The notes beneath the pieces are model-generated. The model saw only the letters and a list, made by a program, of their open reading frames with translations. It was not told the origin of the DNA and ran no database searches. Positions 39,514-47,661 of a DNA stretch of 51,487 nucleotides are shown piece after piece (within the stretch, counting starts at the first letter, position 1; each line of letters begins with the position of its first letter). The stretch lies in NCBI GenBank assembly GCA_902628645.1, contig CACONS010000008.1, forward strand, positions 1 through 51,487, given 5' to 3'. Position numbers and translations under genes: made by a program. The stretch comes from an uncultured Alphaproteobacteria bacterium. Lineage in GTDB: Bacteria; Pseudomonadota; Alphaproteobacteria; HIMB59; GCA-002718135.

Positions 39514-40217
39514 GTAGAAAATCCTTTTGAATAATTTACTTCTAACGTTTTAAAAACTCTTCCAGAAATTGTCGTTAGGCATAAATACAATATAGCTGCT
39601 GTTATTAAGAAAGTTAAAGGTGAATGCTCAACATTAGAAGATATTCTAGATTGACGCATAATTTCGACAAGACCAGTTACGGAAATGAGGGAAGTATCTT
39701 TAAGAGTTATTTGCCACACATTCCCTATTCCCGGTAAAGCATGTCTTATAACTTGAGGCGAAATAACTTTAAAAAAAATACTAAATTTATTCATACCCAA
39801 TGCTCTTGCAGCTTCTATTTGACCCTTAGATATAGCCAAATAAGAAGCTCTTAAAACTTCACTAGAATATGTTGCTGATATTACTGCAATGGCTATTGTT
39901 GCAATTGTAAGTGCGTTTAGTTCTATATATTTATTATATCCAAATACTTTAGCTATACTCATAACAACAGCATTGCCACCAAAAAAAATTAGATAAATAA
40001 CTAATAATTCAGGAACACCTCTAATTACAGTTGTATAAAAATTTGCAATAAATCTTGTTATTCTGTTTTGAATTATCTTTGCCCAAACTGTAATAATTGC
40101 TAAAAAAAGACCCAACCCCATTGATAAAATGCTTACTAGTAGAGTCATGAGTGTTGCTATAAGAAATTCATCACCCCACCCTGCATCGCCAAATACAAGT
40201 TTATCAAATTTGAACAT
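39510..40217 (-). CDS. Polar amino acid ABC transporter permease
   Basis: HisQ/ArtQ-type permease, 235 aa, partner of the gene downstream. Seen: TTVIRGVPELLVIYLIFFGG, the EAA loop SYLAISKGQIEAARALGMN, and LPGIGNVWQITLKDTSLISV. ATG start at 40217; a minus-strand hairpin 4 to 44 bp upstream probably separates it from the glycosyltransferase, so its promoter should lie close to its start. Confidence 0.9.
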   Translation of the reverse strand: MFKFDKLVFGDAGWGDEFLIATLMTLLVSILSMGLGLFLAIITVWAKIIQNRITRFIANFYTTVIRGVPELLVIYLIFFGGNAVVMSIAKVFGYNKYIELNALTIATIAIAVISATYSSEVLRASYLAISKGQIEAARALGMNKFSIFFKVISPQVIRHALPGIGNVWQITLKDTSLISVTGLVEIMRQSRISSNVEHSPLTFLITAAILYLCLTTISGRVFKTLEVNYSKGFST

Positions 40218-40220
40218 ATA

Positions 40221-40261
40221 AAAGTAAACAAGTAATGATGAAAAATATACTTGTCTACCTT
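40221..40261 (-). terminator. Hairpin after the glycosyltransferase gene
   Basis: On the minus strand the transcript can form a continuous 14 bp stem (AAGGTAGACAAGTA with TACTTGTTTACTTT, two G-U pairs) with a 13-base loop, followed by a short TTAT stretch. It is 16 bp past the GT9 stop and just before the permease gene. An intrinsic terminator is likely, but the U-tract is weak. Confidence 0.5.
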
Positions 40262-40276
40262 CTAATATATGAAATT

Positions 40277-41269
40277 TTAAATCAGAACTTTTTCTATTTC
40301 TTCAACCACTCTAGAGACAGGTATTTTATTGATATTTTTTGAGTTAAAATCACTTGAAGATATAGAAAGTAGATTTGGATTTTCAGGCGTAAATTTTGTA
40401 GAATCTTTTGGACCAAAGAGTTTAATTAATGGGCAATATCCAGTTGATAACATATGACTAACACCGCTATCGTTTGAAATGGCTAATTGTAAATATTTGG
40501 TAGTAGCCATAATAATTTCTATATTTTGATATTTTTTAATATGATCCTCAATAAATATTGAATTAGGATATAGATTTTTTAATTTTTCTTTTAAATATAA
40601 TTCATCAGGTCCAATAAAAAAAACTATAGTTTTATTATTTCTTTCAAGATAATTACATAGCTCGATATAGTTATTTAAAGACCAAATTTTATTTTTTTCA
40701 CCTGCACCAGGTGCAATTCCTACATAGTTTTTATTTTTTAATAAAATATTACTTATTATTCCTTCGAGATTTTTATTTATTGGAATTTTAAAATCACTTC
40801 TATTTTTTTTAGAAACTATTAAATCTAATAAATCTAAAATGTAGTTTAAATAATACTTTCTTTTCTTATTACTTTTAATTTTTTTAGAAGAAAAAAAACC
40901 ATTTGCTGATCCAGAAATAAAATTTTTATGCTTGATACGTTTTAATGCTATAGTTCTTATTACTGATTTTTGTGTATCTAAAATATAATCAAAAAATTCA
41001 TTTTCTAATTTATATCTTTTAGATATTTTTTTCCAAAAAAATGGACTTAGATCTGCTTGATCAAGAATCTCATCAATATAATTACTTGCAATGAATTTAA
41101 GAGAATTTAAATAAACAGTTTTACCCTTATTGGTAAGCCAATATAATTTATAATCTGGAAGTCTTGTTTTAATTTCGTAAAGAAGTTGTAATTTTATTAT
41201 TCCATCTCCAATTTTTTCACCATTTGAAAAGACTAGAATTCTTTTATCCATATTTTTATTATTTATCAT
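40277..41269 (-). CDS. Glycosyltransferase family 9 (heptosyltransferase-like)
   Basis: Probable cell-surface sugar transferase, 330 aa. Seen: ISGSANGFF, GIAPGAGEKNKIWSLNNYIELCNYL, the ISNDSGVSHMLSTGYCPLIKLFGP block near the C-terminus, typical of ADP-heptose:LPS heptosyltransferases and other GT9 members. The start may be 41269 (MINNKN) or ATG 41251 (MDKRILVF), which fits the usual family opening better; no clear ribosome binding site decides it. 34 bp after the ABM-like gene, likely one transcript. Confidence 0.82.
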   Translation of the reverse strand: MINNKNMDKRILVFSNGEKIGDGIIKLQLLYEIKTRLPDYKLYWLTNKGKTVYLNSLKFIASNYIDEILDQADLSPFFWKKISKRYKLENEFFDYILDTQKSVIRTIALKRIKHKNFISGSANGFFSSKKIKSNKKRKYYLNYILDLLDLIVSKKNRSDFKIPINKNLEGIISNILLKNKNYVGIAPGAGEKNKIWSLNNYIELCNYLERNNKTIVFFIGPDELYLKEKLKNLYPNSIFIEDHIKKYQNIEIIMATTKYLQLAISNDSGVSHMLSTGYCPLIKLFGPKDSTKFTPENPNLLSISSSDFNSKNINKIPVSRVVEEIEKVLI

Positions 41270-41303
41270 TTAAAGAAAGGTTTTATGGATAAAATTTTAA
41301 GAT

Positions 41304-41648
41304 TTATACTTTTAACTTCCCAGTAATAGTTTTTCCAGGTTCTGCTACTAAGCCACTTTGATCAATTACTACAGGACCAGATGCTGGATCTGTAACACCT
41401 AAATCTTGACTAAACTCTATTAACATATTTCTAATTGAATCAAGAAAAGCTATCATGTGGGGTCTTGCATTTTCCAAAGCTTCCTCATTTGCCCATTCAA
41501 TTATGCTACAATAAGAATATTCACCTGTTTTAATTAATTTTCTATAAATTAAACCATCAGGTAAATTAAATTTTTGCATTGATTCAATAAAATTATTCTC
41601 ATCTTCTGTTTTCACTTTAAATTTAACTACACTTATGAATTTAGACAT
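41304..41648 (-). CDS. Antibiotic-biosynthesis-monooxygenase (ABM)-like small protein
   Basis: A 114-residue protein with a ferredoxin-like (dimeric alpha-beta barrel) pattern: FISVVKFKVKTEDENNFIESM, then YSYCSIIEWANEEALENARPHMIAFLDSIRNML. This matches ABM/quinone monooxygenase-like folds by pattern only; catalytic function is not supported. The C-terminal 20 residues (GPVVIDQSGLVAEPGKT) are an extra tail. Divergent from the regulator gene at 41729 with a palindrome between. Confidence 0.55.
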   Translation of the reverse strand: MSKFISVVKFKVKTEDENNFIESMQKFNLPDGLIYRKLIKTGEYSYCSIIEWANEEALENARPHMIAFLDSIRNMLIEFSQDLGVTDPASGPVVIDQSGLVAEPGKTITGKLKV

Positions 41649-41691
41649 TAAACTTTTCCTTAATTTAAAACATTATTTTTGTTGTGCTTTC

Positions 41692-41714
41692 TATAAACCC
41701 ATTTTGGGTTTATA
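41692..41714. promoter_or_regulatory. Perfect palindrome, candidate operator
   Basis: TATAAACCC and GGGTTTATA form a perfect 9 bp inverted repeat around ATTTT. It lies 43 bp from the start at 41648 and 14 bp from the start at 41729, two divergent genes, and includes TATAAT (41711-41716) as a possible -10 box on the plus strand. Best read as the binding site of the adjacent regulator, which would then control itself and its neighbour. Confidence 0.6.
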
Positions 41715-41728
41715 ATTTGAATTATATT

Positions 41729-42244
41729 ATGAGTATTAATTCAAACCAAGAATTTTCAAACGTTGGTTATGCGTTTTTAATGTTTTTAACTGATTATTAC
41801 AAAAGAGTAGGTAAATTAAAACTAACTTTTGATGAAATGATGGTTCTGAATACTGTAGCTGCACAATTAGCCTATAACTTAAAATTTTCTGAATCACTTT
41901 CAATCAAAGATTTGTCAAATCTAAAAGATGAAAAAATTACAAAAATTTTTAAACGATCCAAATTATCAATTTTAAGTATTGCCAATATATTAGAACAACC
42001 AAAAGAAAGTGTGCGACGTAGAGTGAATAGATTAATTTCATTAAATCTACTTGTTAAAGATAATACTGGAGGAATTATGCTTACCGAAAAGTATTCAGAA
42101 ATACTTAATAGTTTTTCATTACATACACTTAAACAGTTGTCTTTTTTAATTCAAGATATGGATAGCATAGGCTTCTTACAAGATCTTTTAAAAGATATGA
42201 GCAAAAAAAGTTCAACTATTTCAGCTATAGAAAGTAAAAATTAA
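41729..42244 (+). CDS. Winged-helix DNA-binding regulator
   Basis: 171-residue protein. I choose ATG 41729 (MSINSNQEFSNVGYAF) since the palindrome and -10 box upstream would otherwise be coding. Seen: a helical N-terminal part, then SILSIANILEQPKESVRRRVNRLISLNLLV, a helix-turn-helix resembling wHTH domains (recognition helix RRRVNRL), and a beta-wing KDNTGGIMLTEKY. No ligand domain is recognised, so the family is unnamed. It lies 9 bp before the MFS gene, so it probably controls that transporter. Confidence 0.7.
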   Translation: MSINSNQEFSNVGYAFLMFLTDYYKRVGKLKLTFDEMMVLNTVAAQLAYNLKFSESLSIKDLSNLKDEKITKIFKRSKLSILSIANILEQPKESVRRRVNRLISLNLLVKDNTGGIMLTEKYSEILNSFSLHTLKQLSFLIQDMDSIGFLQDLLKDMSKKSSTISAIESKN

Positions 42245-42253
42245 AATATTCTA

Positions 42254-43486
42254 ATGAAAAAATTATTATCATTTTCATTATATGATGTTGGAAACTCTGT
42301 ATTTCCAATGATTGTTATCGCAGCTCTGACATCAAGTTATTTTGTAAACAATGTAGTTGATGATCCTCAATATGGTACAGCTCTATGGCAATTCACAATT
42401 GGTATTACAGGTATAATAGTTGCTATTATAATGCCATACCTTGGAAAAATTGCAGATAGTAGAGAAAATGGAAAAGTAATTTTTTTAAGATTATTTTCAC
42501 TATTGTGTATTATTGCAATTGGTTGCTTTTTTCTTATTAAACCTTCAGCAAGTTATACTTACTATGCCTTATTAGTTTTATTTATTAGTGGAGTTACTTA
42601 CGAAATTTCTAATAGTTTTTATAATGCTACTCTAAAAAACTGCTATCCTACTAATCTTACTCTAGGTTCAGGTATTGGTTTTGGCTCTGGATTTATTGGC
42701 GGAGTCATAATTTTTTTCTTACTTTTACAGTTTTTTATTTTACCTGAAAAAAATATTTTCAATTTGAATAAAGAAAATTTTGATCATCTTCGTTTTGTTC
42801 ATATAGTTTTAGCTTTCTGGTTTTTACTTTTTGCTTTGCCATTATTGTTTTTGTCTAACATTAATAATATTGCTGAAAAATACACACAGAAAACCTTTGT
42901 TGAAATTAAATCTTTAATTTGGAAAGATAAATTAACTAACACTGGGCGTTTTTTATTAGCGAGACTTTTTTATATTGATGGTTTAGTTATTATCACTACT
43001 ACGATAGGTATTTTTGGAACTTCTGTAATGGGCTTATCTTTACAACAGATATTAGTTCTTGGACTACAAGCTAACATCAGTGGTGCAATAGGTTGTTACT
43101 TATTTGGATATTTAATTAAAAATGATAAATTAACAATAATTTTAACTTTAACTGTTGTAATTTTTTTAATCTTATTAATTTCCGTAAATACAAATCAATC
43201 AATGTTTATATTATATGTGATAATAGCTACTTTTTTTACAGGTCCACTTCAAAGCTCAAGCAGAGTTGTTATGGCTAATTTAACTGATAATAACAGACAA
43301 AGTTTTAGTTTTGGAGTATTTACTCTATCTGGTAAAATTACAGCTTTTTTAGGTCCAATTTTAGCTTCTGCTTTAACATTTTTAATATCTCAGCGAGTTG
43401 GTTTTGGTTTTTCAATTGTATTATTAAGTTTAGGACTATTTCTAATGATTGGAGTTAGTTATAATAATTTAAAATTAAAAACTTAA
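42254..43486 (+). CDS. MFS transporter, UMF1 (Atg22-like) family
   Basis: Inner-membrane transporter, 410 aa, about 12 hydrophobic segments. Seen: the family start LYDVGNSVFPMIVIAALTSSYF, IIMPYLGKIADSRENGK, YEISNSFYNATLKNCYP and GPLQSSSRVVMANL. UMF1 proteins resemble Atg22; substrates are mostly unknown. Same strand and 9 bp after the regulator gene. Its last 12 bp overlap the convergent M50-HlyD gene. Confidence 0.85.
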   Translation: MKKLLSFSLYDVGNSVFPMIVIAALTSSYFVNNVVDDPQYGTALWQFTIGITGIIVAIIMPYLGKIADSRENGKVIFLRLFSLLCIIAIGCFFLIKPSASYTYYALLVLFISGVTYEISNSFYNATLKNCYPTNLTLGSGIGFGSGFIGGVIIFFLLLQFFILPEKNIFNLNKENFDHLRFVHIVLAFWFLLFALPLLFLSNINNIAEKYTQKTFVEIKSLIWKDKLTNTGRFLLARLFYIDGLVIITTTIGIFGTSVMGLSLQQILVLGLQANISGAIGCYLFGYLIKNDKLTIILTLTVVIFLILLISVNTNQSMFILYVIIATFFTGPLQSSSRVVMANLTDNNRQSFSFGVFTLSGKITAFLGPILASALTFLISQRVGFGFSIVLLSLGLFLMIGVSYNNLKLKT

Positions 43487-45577
43487 TTCTCTAATTAAGA
43501 CAGCATAAACATACTTATAAATTCGTTCTGCAAAACTAGTTGGATAAATTGCTATATTGACTGAACCTAACATTTTCTGATCTACTTTAGTTATATCCTT
43601 TACTAAGTTCATACTTACTAGGTAATAGGCTTGTTCAGATATTATATCTGATCTAGAATTTTCTCTTGCAGCAATAGGCCCGCTATACAATGATGTAACA
43701 ATTGGAAAGAGATTAAAATTATTTACTGGTGATTTACTTATAGTTTCAATTGATAATGGAATTTTAGGACTATCTATGTGTGAACTAATAAAAAATAAAT
43801 CTTTTGTGTGATCTATTTTTGCAATATTTTTTTCAGAAATAAAAGCAAAAATTGTTTGTATATCTTTATCAACCAGAGACACCAAAGGATTTTCTTGATT
43901 AACCCATTGGTCTTTCTTAAACTTTTCTAAAAAAGTAATTTCAGCATTGAAGGGTGCCCTAATACTTAAAGATGATTTTATTTTATTATAATTTAAGATT
44001 TCAGTTTCTAATTTATTTTTTTTACTGCGAAGTGATAATAATTGCTCTCTATTTGTTTTACTTTTTAATGCATTATTAATTTGTAACTCAGCTAATTCAA
44101 GATTTCCAATTGTTTGATTAATTTTGTAATTTAGTGATGGTGAAATTAACTCAATAAGGAGTTGATCTTTTTGAACCTTGTCGCCCTCTTTAATATGCAC
44201 TCTTTTTATTTGTGCTTCTTCAGGAGCATATATTGATATAAAATTTTCTGATTGGAGAATAGCAGGAATTTTTTGATAATTTTTCCAAGGATAAAAGAAT
44301 AGGAAAAATAAGACTAAAATAAATAATATAGTTCTAATAAAATTAAAAGAGAGTCCAATATCGCTGCGCATTTTCCACCATAAAGCCATTTCTCTATAAA
44401 TAGGTAGACAAATAAACCAGATTATTTCTACAACAAATAAAATAATTCCTAATACTTTAAATGTGTAATGGTAGACTAATATTGCGATCCCAATAAATAA
44501 AAAGAAACGGTATATCCATGTTGACCAAGCATAAAAAATTAAAAAATTTATTTTATTCGCATTCATTTTCTCTGGTTGTTCGTGTTTAAGACCAAAAATA
44601 ATTTGTCTTAATTTCCATTTAGCAAGCGAGAAAGCACGTGGTTGTAAATTTTCTACTCTTAAAAAATCTGCCAAAACATAATATCCATCAAACCTCATAA
44701 AAGGGCTTATGTTTATCAATAAAGAAGAAACCCAGCTTGTAGTAGCAATAAAAAATGCTATACTTTTTAATGTACCTGGCTCTAAAATAGACCAAAAAAA
44801 AGTTGCCAACAAGGCAAGGTGTAGTTCTGTTGAAATACCTGCAAAATTAATTCTTAATCTGTTACTATAATCTCTCAGTCTCCAAGCATTGGTGTTATCC
44901 GTATATAAAAAAGGAAAAAAGACAAGAAATGCAATGCCCATAGAATTAACATTGCATCCATAGTTCTTTGCAACATATGCGTGTCCAAATTCATGAATTG
45001 CTTTTACTAATACAAGTGAAAATGCATAAAATATAAATCCATTCCAATTAAAAAAATAAAGAAAAGTATTTATAAATTGATCCCAATTTTGAATTACAAA
45101 ATAAATACCAATTAAACCTAAAACATAGACAATATAACGAGCTAATTTTGAACCAATTATTTTTGCAAACATTAAAGTGCTATCTAAAAAAGTATCTGGT
45201 TTTATTAGAGGGATTTTAAAGAATAAGTAATTATGAATTATTGATAAAATGAAATGTTTTTTCTGATTTTTATATTTTTCAATTAAGAATTTTGTATCTT
45301 CAGAATTATGATGAGATATAAGATCGTTTACTTTTAAAAAAGAAATAAAATCGTTCAATTCTTCTTCTTTTAAGTTAACTCCTTTTTGTTCAACATTTTT
45401 TATAAAAGTTTTAGTATCTACATCAGCATTCCAATAATTGAGTAATCGGAATGCATTTAATCCTATTGTAAAATATTTATTTGATAAAGTATCAAATAGT
45501 AACCAAGTTGGAGAGCCATCTTCCAATGGCGTACCCTCAAATAATTGTAAATCTTCTCTAATAGATGGTGTTAACAT
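43475..45577 (-). CDS. PqqD-like / M50 zinc metalloprotease / HlyD fusion protein
   Basis: A 700-residue membrane protein joining three parts. Residues ~1-95 resemble a PqqD-like winged-helix, peptide-binding module (WLLFDTLSNKYFTIGLNAFRLLNYW). Residues ~130-430 are a multi-pass M50 site-2-protease core with HEFGHA (195-200) and NISPFMRFDGYY (289-300), so the zinc-binding motif and third ligand Asp are intact. After a last membrane segment (~415-430) comes a periplasmic HlyD-like half: biotinyl-lipoyl core EEAQIKRVHIKEGDKVQKDQLL, a coiled coil of ~50 residues, then a barrel. Its ATG directly follows the stop of the GAF-HlyD gene (TAAATG). It probably processes or moves the giant protein encoded upstream. 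Confidence 0.85.
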   Translation of the reverse strand: MLTPSIREDLQLFEGTPLEDGSPTWLLFDTLSNKYFTIGLNAFRLLNYWNADVDTKTFIKNVEQKGVNLKEEELNDFISFLKVNDLISHHNSEDTKFLIEKYKNQKKHFILSIIHNYLFFKIPLIKPDTFLDSTLMFAKIIGSKLARYIVYVLGLIGIYFVIQNWDQFINTFLYFFNWNGFIFYAFSLVLVKAIHEFGHAYVAKNYGCNVNSMGIAFLVFFPFLYTDNTNAWRLRDYSNRLRINFAGISTELHLALLATFFWSILEPGTLKSIAFFIATTSWVSSLLINISPFMRFDGYYVLADFLRVENLQPRAFSLAKWKLRQIIFGLKHEQPEKMNANKINFLIFYAWSTWIYRFFLFIGIAILVYHYTFKVLGIILFVVEIIWFICLPIYREMALWWKMRSDIGLSFNFIRTILFILVLFFLFFYPWKNYQKIPAILQSENFISIYAPEEAQIKRVHIKEGDKVQKDQLLIELISPSLNYKINQTIGNLELAELQINNALKSKTNREQLLSLRSKKNKLETEILNYNKIKSSLSIRAPFNAEITFLEKFKKDQWVNQENPLVSLVDKDIQTIFAFISEKNIAKIDHTKDLFFISSHIDSPKIPLSIETISKSPVNNFNLFPIVTSLYSGPIAARENSRSDIISEQAYYLVSMNLVKDITKVDQKMLGSVNIAIYPTSFAERIYKYVYAVLIRELSF

Positions 45578-46909
45578 TTATAGACCAAATGTTTGTCGAA
45601 GGAAAATAATTGGTTTTCGAAAAAGATAAAAATAGAGTCTTACTTGATCACCATAAATTTTTGCTGAACCTCTTAATCCAATTCTTGGATATATATTATC
45701 TGCAATAAGCTTAGCTGTAACACGGTAAGCTAATATATTTTGTGATGTCATTTCTGGTTCGTAAGAAAATTTCATTACTTTTGCTTGTAAAACATTAAGC
45801 GGGTCTGAATCTAAATAGATATTCACTCTTGCATCTCTTTTAATAGTGATTGAATCTTTTACAGGAACCATAATCTCTACTAAAATTTTATTTGGATCAG
45901 CTATCGTCATTATTGTTTCTCCAATTTGAAAAGGCTTACCAATAATGAGAGATTTATCTTTTAATATAGCTACGCCATTAGTAGGTGAAACTACCAAAGT
46001 TTTATCAAGTAAAATTTTTTGATAAAGAGTTTTTTCTTTGGCAAGTTTTATCTCACCTTGAAGTCTTGCAAGCATCGCCTTATCTTCTGTACTATTAAAT
46101 GAAGACTGTTGAGCTTGTAACAATTCAGTCTCAATTATTCTTAATTCTTGAATTGATAATTCATAGTCATTTTGTAACTCTGTTTTTTCAAATTGTATAA
46201 TTGGTTGATTAATTTCAATAGCTTCATTATTTTCAATAAAAATTTTTTGAGCTACAGCATTTAAAGGAGAGTTAATATAATTTGGTTCTTTAGCAATGAT
46301 TTCCATTTTTCCAATTGTTGATAACTCAACAGGCACAAACATACTTGCAACTAAAGCTAAAAAAATAAAAGATTGTAAAAATGAATTACGCAAAAATTTA
46401 AAACTAATAAAACTATTATTTTTTGAGAGTGAACCAAAAGCATGTCCTATTGATGAGCTTAGATGTTTTATAAATTCTATTTCCTCTTCATTCCATTCGT
46501 TTTCACGACAAAGTAATATTGCTGCTTCAGGTCCTTTTTGTACTGAAAAACATGGGATCCATAAAAAATTTGAAGGCAGTTGTTTTTCTCCTTTTGCTGG
46601 CGATAAAGTTTTTGAATCAGATGTAAAATTGTGTACTTCATAAGAAGTCTCGCTTATTTTTTTTCTCATTAATTTTTGAATTAAAGAAACTGTTGGAGAT
46701 GTTCTTTCAACAATTGTAACATCAGATACCGTCTCTATTTTGAATTTATTTTTACCTTTCCATTCTCCAAAAAAAGCAAATACATATGGACTAATTGTTC
46801 TTAATTCATTTGTTATTATGTATCGAAGCTCAACCATATTCTTGGCTTCACGTAATTTTTTTTCAAATGAAAAAATACGAGAAAGACGAGTTAACTTGTC
46901 TTCGCTCAA
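45578..46909 (-). CDS. GAF-like / HlyD membrane-fusion protein
   Basis: 443 residues. Residues ~20-160 form a cytoplasmic GAF-like domain (FSFEKKLREAKNMVELRYII, FLWIPCFSVQKGPEAAILLC, EEEIEFIKHLSSSIGHAFG). One membrane segment (~175-195) follows, then a periplasmic HlyD part: lipoyl core SPLNAVAQKIFIENNEAIEI, a coiled coil, SPTNGVAILKDKSLIIG and the C-terminal barrel. It starts at TTG 46909, overlapping the previous stop as TTGA, and ends one base before the M50 gene. The GAF-like part would put a ligand sensor on the cytoplasmic side of an adaptor. Confidence 0.82.
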   Translation of the reverse strand: MSEDKLTRLSRIFSFEKKLREAKNMVELRYIITNELRTISPYVFAFFGEWKGKNKFKIETVSDVTIVERTSPTVSLIQKLMRKKISETSYEVHNFTSDSKTLSPAKGEKQLPSNFLWIPCFSVQKGPEAAILLCRENEWNEEEIEFIKHLSSSIGHAFGSLSKNNSFISFKFLRNSFLQSFIFLALVASMFVPVELSTIGKMEIIAKEPNYINSPLNAVAQKIFIENNEAIEINQPIIQFEKTELQNDYELSIQELRIIETELLQAQQSSFNSTEDKAMLARLQGEIKLAKEKTLYQKILLDKTLVVSPTNGVAILKDKSLIIGKPFQIGETIMTIADPNKILVEIMVPVKDSITIKRDARVNIYLDSDPLNVLQAKVMKFSYEPEMTSQNILAYRVTAKLIADNIYPRIGLRGSAKIYGDQVRLYFYLFRKPIIFLRQTFGL

Positions 46910-47661
46910 AATAAAACTCGACCACTCATTCCAGCAAGAAGAGCAGGACTAGCATCGGTAATTGTACCTTTTAACTGTATTGTTTGACTTACCGGATCAA
47001 CATTTGCACCTATACCGCTAACGGTAGCATTAAATTCTTTTTGAATTTCATCAATATATACAACTATTGGGTGTCCAATAGTGAGCCATGAAATCCATTC
47101 ACTTGATACAACCATTTCTAATTCTAAAACATCTGTTTGAATTATTTTCATTAACTCAACTTGAGGCTGAATTGTTTCAAATGTATTGACAAGAATTTCT
47201 TCTACCGCTCCATCAAATGGTGCAGAAATCTTACATCTTTTTAGATTTAGTTCGGCGATCAGTAATTCTGCTTTTGCTTTTTCATATTCTGACTTGGAAA
47301 GCTCAAGGTCATATTTACCTATTGTGCGCATTTGAAACATTTGCTCATCACTTTCCACTTTAATTAAAGCACTATTCGCGTTTGCACTTACAACATCTTT
47401 TTGTGCTTCGTATAAACTACAATCAAATTGAATTAAGAGATCACCCTTTTTAAAACGCTGCATTTCTTTAACAGGAATATTATCAATTTTTGCTGCTAAT
47501 TCACTTGATAGAACTGCTTGTTGAGATGCCACAACTAATGCTCGTGATTCCCTTTCTTCAGCAAAAGCATTGCTAGTAAATAAAGAAAATATTAAAATAA
47601 AACTAGCTAGCAACTTTAACAATTTTATCTCCGTAATTTTCATAATCATTGTATTTAACAT
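46906..47661 (-). CDS. HlyD/RND-type periplasmic adaptor with signal peptide
   Basis: Membrane-fusion (adaptor) protein, ~251 residues. I choose ATG 47661 since AGGA sits eight bases upstream; ATG 47643 (MKITEIKLLKLLASF) is also possible. Seen: signal peptide LLKLLASFILIFSLFTSNAFA, lipoyl-core half QQAVLSSELAAKIDNIPVKEMQRFKKGDLL, a coiled coil, and the second half CKISAPFDGAVEEILVNTFE, then a barrel. Short for its class. It overlaps the giant protein gene by 59 bp in another frame and the next gene by 4 bp, so the three are translationally coupled. Confidence 0.87.
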   Translation of the reverse strand: MLNTMIMKITEIKLLKLLASFILIFSLFTSNAFAEERESRALVVASQQAVLSSELAAKIDNIPVKEMQRFKKGDLLIQFDCSLYEAQKDVVSANANSALIKVESDEQMFQMRTIGKYDLELSKSEYEKAKAELLIAELNLKRCKISAPFDGAVEEILVNTFETIQPQVELMKIIQTDVLELEMVVSSEWISWLTIGHPIVVYIDEIQKEFNATVSGIGANVDPVSQTIQLKGTITDASPALLAGMSGRVLF

